This document shows, one piece after another, positions 33,576 through 43,276 of a DNA stretch of 64,000 bases (within the stretch, counting starts at the first letter, position 1; every line of letters begins with the position of its first letter). Where the stretch lies: positions 20,672-84,671 of the forward strand of contig CAZUPD010000018.1 in NCBI GenBank assembly GCA_964621785.1, in the 5' to 3' direction. A model generated the notes under the pieces. That model was not told where the DNA came from. It saw only the letters and a program-made list of their open reading frames with translations, and ran no database searches. The position numbers were made by a program, and so were the translations under genes. Source of the DNA: JACKDW01 sp964621785. Lineage in GTDB: Bacteria; Myxococcota_A; Polyangia; Nannocystales; Nannocystaceae.

Positions 33576-34256
33576 ATGGCGAGCCCTTCAAAACTCCACA
33601 AAAAACGCGTCGCCGGGCGGGTGTTTCGCTACTCGCGGATCGTCGACATCCTCAATCACAACGCCCGCCTCGCGGCCTGGGTCGGCAAGCACCGCGATGT
33701 ACCCTATTTTTCGACCCGGTTTGAGCTCTACACACATGTGCAACAGCAACTATCGGGGCAGCCGATCGACTACCTCGAGTTCGGTGTGTTCGAGGGAGAG
33801 TCCATTTTAAAATGGGCGGAGCTCAATGACCATCCCGACAGTCGGTTTTATGGGTTCGATTCGTTCGAAGGCCTGCCCGAAGACTGGAAAAATGCACTGC
33901 GCGTGATTCCAAAGGGCCACTTTTCGACGGCGGGCCAGGTTCCACAGACGGCGGATACGCGGGTGTCGTTTCACAAGGGTTGGTTTCAAGACAGCCTACG
34001 ACCCTTTTTAAGAGAATTTACGCCACGGCGGTTGGTGGTCCACAACGACAGCGACCTCCACTCGTCGACGATCTATGTATTGGCAACTCTCGACCCGCTG
34101 CTTCTCCCGGGAAGCGTGATCATCTTTGATGAGTTTTCCAATCCGCTGCACGAGTTTCAGGCATTTATGCAGTACACCGCGGCGTTTATGCGCGAGTACC
34201 GGGTGCTCGGGGCGAGTGGCAAGTACTACGATCAAGTCGCGGTTGAGCTGCTTTAG
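33576..34256 (+). CDS. TylF-family (macrocin-type) sugar O-methyltransferase
   Basis: 226 residues. The SAM-binding start YLEFGVFEGESILKWAELN and RFYGFDSFEGLPEDW are diagnostic of the TylF/macrocin O-methyltransferase family, and HNDSDLHSSTIYVLATLDPLL with the metal-ligand acidic residues follows (IIFDEFSN). Members methylate deoxysugars or surface-polysaccharide sugars. It is 15 bp after the MBL-fold gene with the same direction, which supports a shared glycan-modification role. It ends convergently toward an O-antigen ligase-like gene. Confidence 0.82.
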   Translation: MASPSKLHKKRVAGRVFRYSRIVDILNHNARLAAWVGKHRDVPYFSTRFELYTHVQQQLSGQPIDYLEFGVFEGESILKWAELNDHPDSRFYGFDSFEGLPEDWKNALRVIPKGHFSTAGQVPQTADTRVSFHKGWFQDSLRPFLREFTPRRLVVHNDSDLHSSTIYVLATLDPLLLPGSVIIFDEFSNPLHEFQAFMQYTAAFMREYRVLGASGKYYDQVAVELL

Positions 34257-34607
34257 ACCGGACTTCTCATCAACATTTCGAAGCGAGGATGGCAAAGCCT
34301 GAATTGATTTTTTGCTGTGGAGTCGAGCGAACTTGGTCGCCTTCAGTGGCCCCACGGGTCCTGCGACGGGACCCGACTTCGAGCCTGCGGGCCGTGCTGA
34401 GTGATTATTTGTTGAAGATACATATTTGAATGCATAGATACTCGAGTAACGCCGCGAATCGTCGGCACGGTCCTCGATCGAAGCCGGGAGTCACCCGCTC
34501 ATACTAATTCCGGCTTGAACTTGTTGTGGGCGCCGCGCGTCGTCAAGACTGGGAGCGTTGCTGAAGAGAGGGCAGCCTGGTCGACTTCGATGGGGCGGAT
34601 CAAAGAA
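34257..34607. other. Gap between convergent genes
   Basis: No gene seen in 350 bp. It holds a seven-base-pair hairpin (CGGGTCC/GGACCCG, 34355-34375) without a T-run, and an A+T-rich patch with GATACATATTTGAATGCAT near 34417. Confidence 0.45.
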
Positions 34608-35807
34608 TTACGCCGATTTTGGGCGAGACTGCGTAGCCTGATTCGATGCATGCACATCCAAGTCACGCAATCGGGCCAGCAGCGAAAGGCTCGCGCCCAC
34701 GGTCAGGCCGATCATCGGGACCATCGAGTAGTGTTTATACGATGCGCAGGTGACCAGGTAGAGCAACACGCTGACCGCTCCGCCGATCGCTGTCGCGCGT
34801 ACGGGCGCGGGGGCGTGTCGGGTCATGCGGGCGAGCAGCCACAGGGGAATGCACAAAAGACCCGATCCGAGGAGGCCGAACTTCCACAGGTGGTAGGCGA
34901 TCATGTTGTGGACAAAGCTGACGACTTGGCCGTCGACGACAAACTCGGCACCTAGCCCGACGCCGAAGACCGGGTGGGCGACGAACACTTCGAGGCAGTG
35001 CCAGACTTCTCGCAGGCGCCCAGATACCGTTTCGATGGACCCAAAACGCAGGTAGGCCTCGCCGAACTCGAGTGCGGTCGAGGCGAACAAGATGGCGCCG
35101 GTGACCAGGAAAAATGCTAGCGAAAGTCCGCGGGCGGGTTTGCGGAGGTACAGGGCGACCAGCAGACCGATCATCAGCGATAGGATCATCCCGCGGCTCA
35201 CGGTTGCGACTACGGCGAGGACGAGTAGGCCGAGCAACCCGAGGGTCAGGGTTGTGTGACGATGCAACAATCTCCCGATCCGCGGGCCGGCGGTGGGCCT
35301 CGGGTCTCGTATACGGATCTCGGTCGTCAACCGGTATAAGAACGCGACGCAGTAAATCCCGAGCAACGGGTCGCCGGTGATGATCTTGAGATAGTTGTAG
35401 GTCGAACGAACGCTGCGCAGGTCGTAGCTCGGCATCGCCAACAACGAGCCCAACGAGTCGGCGAGCGCGGTGAGAAGCACGGCGACCAAAATCCACACCG
35501 GGTACTTGGCACCGCGCCCAGCACATAACGCCAAGGTGAACATGAGGTACGAGAGGAAGTCCTCGAGCATCTGTACCGGCGGGTTGTCGTAGAGCGAACC
35601 GACGACTATCGCGAGCAACAGGGCCACGGCCCACGGGCTGAGGATGGCAAGCAGAGCCCTCGACGCGCGCGTGCGCAACAGTCCCCCGACACCAGCGAGC
35701 GTGATGAGCAACAAAAACAGGGTGATCGCGGGGGTGAGACCCTGGGGAAGCGCCGGCAGTGCGAGGGACATCAAAACCGCCAGGGCTGCGCATAGTGTCG
35801 TCAGCAT
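34608..35807 (-). CDS. O-antigen ligase/polymerase-like membrane protein
   Basis: About ten membrane helices over 399 residues (for example LCAALAVLMSLALPALP, ITLFLLLITLAGVGGLL, LGLLGLLVLAVVATVSRGMILSLMIGLLVALYL). The large periplasmic loop has the O-antigen ligase hallmark: RLREVWHCLEVFVAHPVFGVGLG followed by VVSFVHNMIAYHLWKFGLLG, corresponding to the conserved Arg and His of WaaL/Wzy proteins. It probably links or polymerises a surface polysaccharide in the inner membrane. It is convergent with the MBL/TylF pair, which suggests the region works on envelope glycans, though no glycosyltransferase is adjacent. Confidence 0.8.
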   Translation of the reverse strand: MLTTLCAALAVLMSLALPALPQGLTPAITLFLLLITLAGVGGLLRTRASRALLAILSPWAVALLLAIVVGSLYDNPPVQMLEDFLSYLMFTLALCAGRGAKYPVWILVAVLLTALADSLGSLLAMPSYDLRSVRSTYNYLKIITGDPLLGIYCVAFLYRLTTEIRIRDPRPTAGPRIGRLLHRHTTLTLGLLGLLVLAVVATVSRGMILSLMIGLLVALYLRKPARGLSLAFFLVTGAILFASTALEFGEAYLRFGSIETVSGRLREVWHCLEVFVAHPVFGVGLGAEFVVDGQVVSFVHNMIAYHLWKFGLLGSGLLCIPLWLLARMTRHAPAPVRATAIGGAVSVLLYLVTCASYKHYSMVPMIGLTVGASLSLLARLRDLDVHASNQATQSRPKSA

Positions 35808-35947
35808 GCTCGTAGGGCCATCTCAACAAACTTTTGCCAGGCCTGCCAGAAAACCGCCCGGTCCACATTAGCGCATAGGGCCGAGGTGCGAATATCGGGG
35901 TGGATCTCGCCCTGCGGATCAACGATGATCCGGCCACACAGTCCGTC

Positions 35948-36337
35948 ATGTCCAACCCAAGTGAGACCGAAACGATCGTCGACGTCTGGCGCCGGATTAT
36001 CATCGGCGACCACAAGAGCTGGGTTGTGCTGGAACACGGGACCTGTGTGATTCTCGTCGACGAAGAGGGGGACCTCGGAGAGCGGGCGTGTGCGCTCATG
36101 CAGCAATACGGCCCGGTCAATATCGGTTCGGCCGCCGCCGACTTTTCGGTGATCCCACTGGCTGACCACCCGGGCTGGGTTGTCACGGGACATCACCCCG
36201 ACATCCTCAATTTTGTCGGGCCCGACATTTTCTCCGCCAGTGAACCGTCGCACGATGTCATCGGGATGTACGGCCGCACGATGCGAGACGCCGACGGACG
36301 CGCGCCGACCGTGTTGCATGTCGAAGATCGTCGCTGA
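35948..36337 (+). CDS. Conserved-looking small hypothetical protein
   Basis: 129 residues from ATG 35948. A longer in-frame start at 35900 would add non-hydrophobic sequence antisense to the ligase upstream region. No signal peptide, membrane helix or cysteine-rich motif. Alternating strands (SWVVLEHGTCVILVDEEG, GWVVTGHHPDILNFVG) and an internal FSASEPSHDVIGMYGR suggest a compact alpha/beta fold. I do not recognise the family. Codon use is like the neighbours, so it is probably real. A 12-base-pair hairpin follows at 36446. Confidence 0.55.
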   Translation: MSNPSETETIVDVWRRIIIGDHKSWVVLEHGTCVILVDEEGDLGERACALMQQYGPVNIGSAAADFSVIPLADHPGWVVTGHHPDILNFVGPDIFSASEPSHDVIGMYGRTMRDADGRAPTVLHVEDRR

Positions 36338-36445
36338 CACCTACCCGGCATCTCGAACTTGCGTCGATTTTCTCTGGGTCGCAGGAACCCGATGTTGCCG
36401 TCGATGAAGTCGTGGTAACGACAACTGCGCCGGAACCGGGTCACC

Positions 36446-36473
36446 GAACGGCGATCGAATGCGATCGCCGTTC
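36446..36473. terminator. Strong hairpin downstream of the small hypothetical gene
   Basis: The 12-base-pair stem GAACGGCGATCG/CGATCGCCGTTC with an AATG loop lies in the 330-bp gene-free gap 36338-36668. No T-run follows, so it may be a transcript-end structure rather than a classical terminator. The rest of the gap shows no gene. It becomes A+T-rich near 36580, a likely promoter area for the next operon. Confidence 0.45.
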
Positions 36474-36668
36474 CTCAAGGGAAACAGGATTGCCAGCCCA
36501 CCTGTTTTTTCAACTGCTCCAAACGTAAGCCGACATACATCGAGATCTTGGGCTATCAGCAGCATGTGATATCAGCATCAATTTTTAAAATTTGCTTGCA
36601 CAAGATCTGGTGATTGCATAGCGTGCTCACTCCGGTGTACCCGCACCGATCTTCCCGGTTTTTTCGCG

Positions 36669-39600
36669 ATGCATCGTCACTGGTTGGACTGGCAACGGCC
36701 GATGATCCCGGCGGCCGCGACATGGCTGATCGAACAGCATGTCACGAGTGGAGGGCAAGCCCCGGCGGGTGCTGGTGGCCGCTGTGACCTGCGCGGCGTC
36801 CGAGTTGTCGTGCCCGGTTCACGCGCGGGTCGCCTGCTTCTCAAAGCTTTGGTCGATCATTGTATCGCCACCAAAGTCCGCCTGGTCCCGCCGCAGATCC
36901 TCACCCCGGGGTCGATGGTCGACTCGCTGCTGCCACCCACGGCCGACACCGCCTCCCCGCTCGAGTGTTCGCTGGCGTGGATGCACGTATTGCGCGAGGC
37001 CAATCCGCGGGCCATCTCGCCGGTGTTGCCGCGCCCGCCCGAGTACTACGACTGGCCGGCCTGGCACGAAATCGCGGTCACCCTGCGCGATGTGTCCGAC
37101 GACCTCGCCAGCGAGATGCTCGCCTTCGGCGACGTCGCAAAGTGCGCGATTCGCCTGCACATGGACCGCGAGGCTACGCGCTGGGAGGTGCTGCAAGAAC
37201 TCCAATTCCGCTACCTCGAGCGCCTCAAAGCCAGTCAGCGCGTCGAGCCCCATGCCCGCTGCCAAGCCGCCCTCGAAGACCTCGAGCCCGCCGACGGCGA
37301 ACAACTGATATTGGTCGGTGTCGTCGAGCTCGGCAGGTTGCAGCGAAAAGTCATCGGTGCCTTCGGCGATCGCTGCACCGCATTGATCCACGGATGCTCC
37401 GAGGTCGAAGAGGGGTTTGACGAGTACGGGTGTGTCGTCCCCGACTTTTGGCGCAAGCGCAGGATCAATGTCCCCGACAGCGAGATCGTCATCGCCGACC
37501 GGGCGTCCGACCAAGCCCAAGCAGTCATGGAAATCTTGGCCGGATTCGCCGGCAAATTTCGCCCCGAAGAAGTCTCTGTGGGGTTGGGCGACGAGTCCCT
37601 GGGGTCGGTGCTGACCCGCGCCGGCGAGTGGGAAGACCTGGTATTTCACGACCCGCGCGGGCGCTCCATCTTTAAAAGTCGGCCCTACCGCTTGCTCGCC
37701 GCCGGCAGCGATTGGTTGCGCGAGCCGAGGTTTCACAATTTTGCCGCGTTGGTGCGTCAACCCGATGTCGAGCGTTGGGTCCGAATTTCCGTGGCCCGCG
37801 AGGACAGAGCTGCCGAGGCCAAAAAAAGCGCCGCCGGCAACGACGACGAAATTGATGTAGATACACCCGAAGAGCCCAAGGATAACCCGGTCGCGTCGGC
37901 CAGTGGCCCGGACTCGGAGACTTCCCAAATCGACGACGAGCTGCCCCACGAAGGTCTGCCGCCTGCCGGTCCGGGCCAGGGCGATGTGAAAGCGGCCCGC
38001 AATTTTTTAACCCTGCTCGACCGCTATTACTCCGAGCATCTCCACGACCTCCAAGACGGCAAGTGGTTGGGCGCAGGCAACATCCGCCATCGACTGTCCC
38101 AGCTGCACCGAGCAGTCCGGGGCCTGTTTGCACCGTTGTTGCCGGGCAGCCGGGCCGGGCAACGCGATCCCCAAACCCGCGACCGAAGGCCGCTGCTCGA
38201 ATGGTTTGAACCGATCTTAGATGTCTTGCGCAATGCCTTTGGCGAAATTGCCACGGCCACCAACAATCTCTCAGACGCCCGCGCTGCCGCGGCTTGCCTC
38301 GAAGTTTCACGGGCGTTGGGTACCTTCTCCGGGGCAGCACCCGAGCTCCAGCCAGAAGTTGACTGTACAACAGCTTTGCGCATGGTCCTGACCTACGCCG
38401 GGGGCCTGCGCACACCCGACGAACCGCGCCACGGCCAAGTGGAGATGTTGGGGTGGTTAGAGCTGCACCTCGACACCGCGCCGGCACTGGTGGTGGTCGG
38501 TGTCAACGACGGGGCAATTCCCCAGGCCGTGACCGCCGATCCGTTCTTGCCCGATCTGTTGCGCAGCACCTTGGGTGTGTTGTGCAACAAGCGACGCTAC
38601 GCCCGCGATGCCTACCTCATGGAGGCCATCCGCGCATCCCGGGCCCACTGCACATTTATCGCCGGGCGCACGACCGCCGACGGCGAACCGTTGACCCCGA
38701 GCCGGTTGTTGCTTGCCGGCGATCGCGATTCCCTCCCGCGTCGGGTTTTGCGACTATGCGATGCCGACAAGGCCCGACGCTGGCACCTGCCGCGCGGTGC
38801 CCCGCCGTCGGGGAGCACCTCCGGATTCACGATCCCCGTACCTGACGGCGAGGTCCCCGAAATCTCGGTGATGGCGGTGACCGAGTTCAGTTGGTACATC
38901 CGCTGCCCCTACCGCTATTGGCTCAAGTACATCAAACGCCTCAAGATCATCGACGACAGCGCGGTCGAACTCGATGCCATGCAGTTTGGGATCCTGGGTC
39001 ACGAGGTCCTGCAATTGTTCGGACAAGACGAGCAGATCGCCGACAGTACCGAAACCGAGGTGATCACCAACTTCCTCGACGAGACCCTCGACAGCGTCGC
39101 CCGCGATCGCTTCGGCGCAAGTCCGCTACCCGCGATCCGCATCCAGCTCGCACGCATGCGCGCCCGCCTACACGCGTTTGCCAAACTCCAGGCACGCCGC
39201 CGCCGCGACGGGTGGAAGATCGAATATTGTGAGTACACCTTTCCCGAGGAGACCTTCCTCGAAGTTCCCGGGCAACCAAAAATGCGGATCCGCGGCACGA
39301 TCGATCGCCTCGACCGCAATGTCCGCGACGGCAGCTGGATGATCATCGACTACAAAACCGGCGAATCCGGCCGCGACCCCGAACGCACCCACCGCAAGCG
39401 CGTACCGGGAACTGGTGAAAAGGTGTGGAGCGACCTTCAATTGCCACTTTATCAACACCTCGCGGTCCAACACGGGATCTCGGGCCGGGTCCAACTCGCC
39501 TACATCAACCTGCCCAAGAAGCCAGAAAACGTTGGGCTCTCGGTGGCCAAATGGGGCGGCTCCGACATCGACGAAGCCGTGGGCACCGCCCAAGAGATCG

Positions 39601-39734
39601 TGCGAAATGTCCGCGCCGGCAAGTTCGAGATGGTCGAGGACTACCCGGGCCACTTTCACGACGACTTCGCCAACATCTGCCAGACCGGGGTGTTCGGCGG
39701 CGGCGATGATTCGAGCATGGAGGTCGAAGCATGA
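36669..39734 (+). CDS. addB: AddB-like recombination nuclease/inactive-helicase subunit with PD-(D/E)XK domain
   Basis: 1021 residues. The N-terminal part starts with VVVPGSRAGRLLLKAL, a helicase-like fold without a proper Walker A, as in AddB. A middle acidic linker (about residues 385-440, DDEIDVDTPEEPK) precedes LVVVGVNDGAIPQ, the AddB counterpart of a helicase motif. The C-terminal nuclease has FSWYIRCPYRYWLKY, FGILGHEVLQLF, RGTIDRLDRN (metal Asp) and WMIIDYKTGESG (Asp and Lys), all intact. The cysteine cluster that holds an Fe-S centre in Firmicutes AddB appears incomplete: one Cys in RCPYRYW and one in NICQTG. It shares a four-base overlap with the AddA-like gene. Confidence 0.82.
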   Translation: MHRHWLDWQRPMIPAAATWLIEQHVTSGGQAPAGAGGRCDLRGVRVVVPGSRAGRLLLKALVDHCIATKVRLVPPQILTPGSMVDSLLPPTADTASPLECSLAWMHVLREANPRAISPVLPRPPEYYDWPAWHEIAVTLRDVSDDLASEMLAFGDVAKCAIRLHMDREATRWEVLQELQFRYLERLKASQRVEPHARCQAALEDLEPADGEQLILVGVVELGRLQRKVIGAFGDRCTALIHGCSEVEEGFDEYGCVVPDFWRKRRINVPDSEIVIADRASDQAQAVMEILAGFAGKFRPEEVSVGLGDESLGSVLTRAGEWEDLVFHDPRGRSIFKSRPYRLLAAGSDWLREPRFHNFAALVRQPDVERWVRISVAREDRAAEAKKSAAGNDDEIDVDTPEEPKDNPVASASGPDSETSQIDDELPHEGLPPAGPGQGDVKAARNFLTLLDRYYSEHLHDLQDGKWLGAGNIRHRLSQLHRAVRGLFAPLLPGSRAGQRDPQTRDRRPLLEWFEPILDVLRNAFGEIATATNNLSDARAAAACLEVSRALGTFSGAAPELQPEVDCTTALRMVLTYAGGLRTPDEPRHGQVEMLGWLELHLDTAPALVVVGVNDGAIPQAVTADPFLPDLLRSTLGVLCNKRRYARDAYLMEAIRASRAHCTFIAGRTTADGEPLTPSRLLLAGDRDSLPRRVLRLCDADKARRWHLPRGAPPSGSTSGFTIPVPDGEVPEISVMAVTEFSWYIRCPYRYWLKYIKRLKIIDDSAVELDAMQFGILGHEVLQLFGQDEQIADSTETEVITNFLDETLDSVARDRFGASPLPAIRIQLARMRARLHAFAKLQARRRRDGWKIEYCEYTFPEETFLEVPGQPKMRIRGTIDRLDRNVRDGSWMIIDYKTGESGRDPERTHRKRVPGTGEKVWSDLQLPLYQHLAVQHGISGRVQLAYINLPKKPENVGLSVAKWGGSDIDEAVGTAQEIVRNVRAGKFEMVEDYPGHFHDDFANICQTGVFGGGDDSSMEVEA

Positions 39735-42700
39735 GCCTGGCCAAAAAACACGGCACCCGCCCGCTCAAGCACATCAGTATCCTGGCATCGGCCGGCTCGG
39801 GCAAGACGTTTCAGCTCACCAACCGCTATCTGCAAATTCTCGAGCTAGGCGCTGCGCCTGGGTCAATCCTTGCAAGTACATTTACAAGGTTGGCCGCCGG
39901 GGAGATCCGCGACCGCATCCTGCACCGCCTCGCCGAAAGTGCCAACGATCAAAAGCGCCGCAAGGATCTGGGACACCACATCGACGCCCCGGGGTTGTCG
40001 CGCAAACGTGTATTAGAGCTGCTAGAGCTGCTCGCCCACAGCCTCCACCACCTGCAGATCCGCACCCTCGACAGTTTTTTTGGTGCGATCGTCCGCTGCT
40101 TTACCTACGAGTTGGGGCTGCCGGCCGACGCCAAGATCGTCGATGCAGACGAGGCGTTTTCGCTGCGCCGCGAGGCCATCCGCATGATGCTCGACGAGGG
40201 CGAGGAGGAGGCGATTATCGAGTTGCTGACCTCGCTGACCGAGGGCTCCGAGCGGGCGGTGACCGACACGATCGACAACACCGTCAGCGCGCTGTACGAG
40301 CTCTACCGCGAGGCCGACCCCCACGCGTGGCGGGCGATCGAGCCAGCCAAGGTCCTGAGCGAGGAAGAACTCGACCGCGTCATCGTCGTGCTCGAGGGAT
40401 CGGCCCCCACCGGACCCAAGCGGACGATCACTGCACATACAAAAGATGTCGAAGCAGCCCGCGCCTGTCGCACCCACAGCTCCGACGACTGGATGGCATT
40501 TGTCGCCAAGGGGCTGGCCAAACCGATCGCCGCCGGTAACAACCTCTACTACAAAAAGCCGATCGAGCAACACGTCGTCGATGCCTACTACCCGCTGATC
40601 GCCCATGCCCAAGGAGTGCTGCGTCAGCGGGTGATCAACCAAACCGCGGCCACCCAGGCCCTGCTCGAGTTGTTCGACCGCTGCTACGAGCGGGTCAAGC
40701 AGCAAAACAAGGCCATCACGTTTGCCGATCTCACCGTCGCCTTGGCCCGCGCCGACATGCGCGGACAACTCGACGAAATTTGCTTTCGCATCGATTCGCA
40801 GCTGCACCACATCCTGCTCGACGAGATGCAGGACACCAATATCCAGCAGTGGACCGCCCTGCATCCGATCGTCGACGAGACGATCAGCTACAGCCCCGAA
40901 GAGCGATCGTTTTTCTGCGTCGGCGATGTCAAGCAATCGATCTACGGCTGGCGCGATGCATGTCCCGAAGTACTCAGCAAAATCCCCGAAAACCTGTCGC
41001 GGCTCGGCGGCACGGTGATCGAACGCCAGAGCCTGTCGACCTCGTGGCGATCGTCGCCCACGGTCATCGATGTCATCAACAAGGTGTTTACCGGGCTCGA
41101 GCAAAACGCGGCGATGGCCAAGTACCTGACGGCAGCCCGCAAGTGGGACCAGGAGTTTGACGAGCATTCGACCGTGCGGGCTGACCTAGCCGGATTTGTC
41201 GAGTTGCGAACGATCGAACGCGGCGAGGATTCGAGCAAACGCAAATCGATGCGTCTACAAGAAGCTGCACGCCTGGTCGCCGAGCTCTACCAACGCCTGC
41301 GCAAGACCGACAACCAGCCGACGATCGGGGTGTTGTTGCGGACCAATGCCGCAGTCAGTCAGGTGCTGTTTGAACTCGGGCCAACGCGCCTCAAAATCCC
41401 GGCGACCGGTCGCGGCGGTGGTCCCTTGAGCGATGCCCCAGCCGTCAACGCCATCTTGGATCTGCTCAAACTCACCGACCATCCCGACCATTCGGTGGCC
41501 GCATTCAATGTCCAGACTTCGCCGTTGGGTCCGGTTGTCGGATTGGTGCCCGAAGAAGACGATCCCCCGCCCGAAGACGGCCGTGGTCTCGGGCTGGCGA
41601 TGGTCGGCCGCCGGCGCAAGGTCGCCTCGCAGGTCCGGCGACAGATCGCAAACGACGGACTCGCACGCACGATTCAGCAATGGGTTCGGGCAATCGCACC
41701 CCACACCGACGAGCGCCAGTACCGAAGGTGCATGCAACTGATCGACTTGGCCGATGTCTGGGACCAACGCGGCACCCTGCGACTCGACGGATTTATCCGC
41801 ATGGTCACCACCCGACCCGTCGCCGACCCGGCCTCATCACCGGTCCAGGTCATGACGATCCACCAATCCAAGGGCCTCGAGTTCGACATCGTCATTTTAC
41901 CGGAGTTAGAGGGCAAGGTCGCCGAAATGCGCTCGCTCAAGGTCGTGTACGAGCGCGACGGAGATGCCGGCCCGATCGCCCGCATCGCCCGATATGTCTC
42001 CCAGGACATCTGGTCGACTTTTGACGATCTCAAGCCGATGTTTGAACAACACATCGGACGGCTCGCCTACGAGAGCTTGTGCCTGTTGTATGTCGCGATG
42101 ACTCGCGCACGCCAGGGCTTGTTTTTGTTGATCGACCCACCGAGTATTCGCGGTAGTGGGGTTCCGGGCACGCTGTCGTCACTGCTGTGTCAGGCCTTGG
42201 CCGACGGCGATGTCGGGCCCGACGAAGTCGTATATTCGGCCGGTAATGCCCGGTGGATGAAGCCGCTGCGGATGGTGCTCGACGAACCCGAAGCCCTCGC
42301 ACCGGCGGCCGAGCTCGGGCTCAAACTACCCATTGCATTTGCACCGACCCAAGGACCCCTGTTGCGCCAAGCTGACCCGTTGGTGGCGATCGCCGGGCAG
42401 CGGGTGGGTGATGTCCTCGGCCTCGACGACGGCCAGTCTGGGGCGTGGAGCGCAGCGATGCGGGCGTTGTTTGCCGAGGTCGACTGGCTCGACGACACCC
42501 TCCCCGAGCTCAAGAAACAAGGAACAAGCTGGGAGCAGGTCGTCCAAGAAGCGGTGCCCCAACGCGACGCCGCCTGGGCAGCGGCCCGCGTCGACGAGTT
42601 CATGACGCTGCTTCAGCAATCCGAAGCCGAGGTGTGTCTCTCCCGACGCGGACGCAAACCCGAGGCATTGCACGTCGAGCACGAAGTGCCATTCGCCCGG

Positions 42701-43243
42701 TTAGTCGACGGTGCGATGCAAACCGGACATGTCCCGCGGGTCGAGTTGTACGGCGACCAAGCCCGGGTCATCGGATTTCCCGGGGACCAGCTCGACAGCC
42801 GCGAGGCCGCCGAAGAACGGACCAAGCGCTACCACACCCAAATCACCGCGTGGCGCAAGGCGACCGCCGAGCAGTGGGGGCTCGAAGTCAAATCCGTTTC
42901 CGCAGCGCTGTTCTATCTGCGAGGAGGCTACGCGATCGAGGTCAAGACCAAAGCGAGCGCCAGGTCGGTCGCCAAACGAACCAAGCCCGTCGCGAACGCG
43001 AGCGACACCGACGAGAAGTCTCCGAAATCCGGACCAAGCGACCCAACAAATATCCATCCGCCGGCACCACGGCCCGAAACATCGACTGCGCCGGGCGAAG
43101 AAACGCAGGCTGCGGTCAAGACAAGCACCACCGGAAAAAAACGTACAAAACGTGCCAAGGCCAAGACGAAAGCCCCGGCGAGCACCGACAAACCTGCCAA
43201 GAAACGTTCCAAGTCCAAGACGTCCAAAGCCAAAATCGATTAG
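39731..43243 (+). CDS. addA: AddA/RecB-like UvrD-family helicase with decayed C-terminal nuclease
   Basis: 1170 residues, start overlapping addB by four bases. Superfamily 1 helicase motifs are Walker A ASAGSGKTFQLTNRY (Lys at about 25), LDEMQDTN (motif II variant DEMQD), CVGDVKQSIYGWRDA (motif III), LSTSWRSSPTVID (IV), MTIHQSKGLEFDIVILPE (V) and YVAMTRARQGLFL (VI). All are intact, so it should unwind DNA ends. The C-terminal region still aligns with AddA nuclease sequence (HEVPFARL, RYHTQITAWRKA, ALFYLRGGYAIEV). Where active enzymes have GxxDxL and DYK it has GHVPRV and GFP, so catalytic Asp, Asp and Lys are gone. A Lys/Ala/Thr-rich tail (about 1065-1170) may bind DNA. Confidence 0.88.
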   Translation: MSLAKKHGTRPLKHISILASAGSGKTFQLTNRYLQILELGAAPGSILASTFTRLAAGEIRDRILHRLAESANDQKRRKDLGHHIDAPGLSRKRVLELLELLAHSLHHLQIRTLDSFFGAIVRCFTYELGLPADAKIVDADEAFSLRREAIRMMLDEGEEEAIIELLTSLTEGSERAVTDTIDNTVSALYELYREADPHAWRAIEPAKVLSEEELDRVIVVLEGSAPTGPKRTITAHTKDVEAARACRTHSSDDWMAFVAKGLAKPIAAGNNLYYKKPIEQHVVDAYYPLIAHAQGVLRQRVINQTAATQALLELFDRCYERVKQQNKAITFADLTVALARADMRGQLDEICFRIDSQLHHILLDEMQDTNIQQWTALHPIVDETISYSPEERSFFCVGDVKQSIYGWRDACPEVLSKIPENLSRLGGTVIERQSLSTSWRSSPTVIDVINKVFTGLEQNAAMAKYLTAARKWDQEFDEHSTVRADLAGFVELRTIERGEDSSKRKSMRLQEAARLVAELYQRLRKTDNQPTIGVLLRTNAAVSQVLFELGPTRLKIPATGRGGGPLSDAPAVNAILDLLKLTDHPDHSVAAFNVQTSPLGPVVGLVPEEDDPPPEDGRGLGLAMVGRRRKVASQVRRQIANDGLARTIQQWVRAIAPHTDERQYRRCMQLIDLADVWDQRGTLRLDGFIRMVTTRPVADPASSPVQVMTIHQSKGLEFDIVILPELEGKVAEMRSLKVVYERDGDAGPIARIARYVSQDIWSTFDDLKPMFEQHIGRLAYESLCLLYVAMTRARQGLFLLIDPPSIRGSGVPGTLSSLLCQALADGDVGPDEVVYSAGNARWMKPLRMVLDEPEALAPAAELGLKLPIAFAPTQGPLLRQADPLVAIAGQRVGDVLGLDDGQSGAWSAAMRALFAEVDWLDDTLPELKKQGTSWEQVVQEAVPQRDAAWAAARVDEFMTLLQQSEAEVCLSRRGRKPEALHVEHEVPFARLVDGAMQTGHVPRVELYGDQARVIGFPGDQLDSREAAEERTKRYHTQITAWRKATAEQWGLEVKSVSAALFYLRGGYAIEVKTKASARSVAKRTKPVANASDTDEKSPKSGPSDPTNIHPPAPRPETSTAPGEETQAAVKTSTTGKKRTKRAKAKTKAPASTDKPAKKRSKSKTSKAKID

Positions 43244-43276
43244 TACACATGTAGGCACATCGAAAAGAGGTCCGCC

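Noticed and set aside
34735..36186. 483-codon alternative frame through the O-antigen ligase region
   Set aside because: The ligase frame gives ten clean membrane helices and the family motif; the alternative is Arg/Pro-rich without features.
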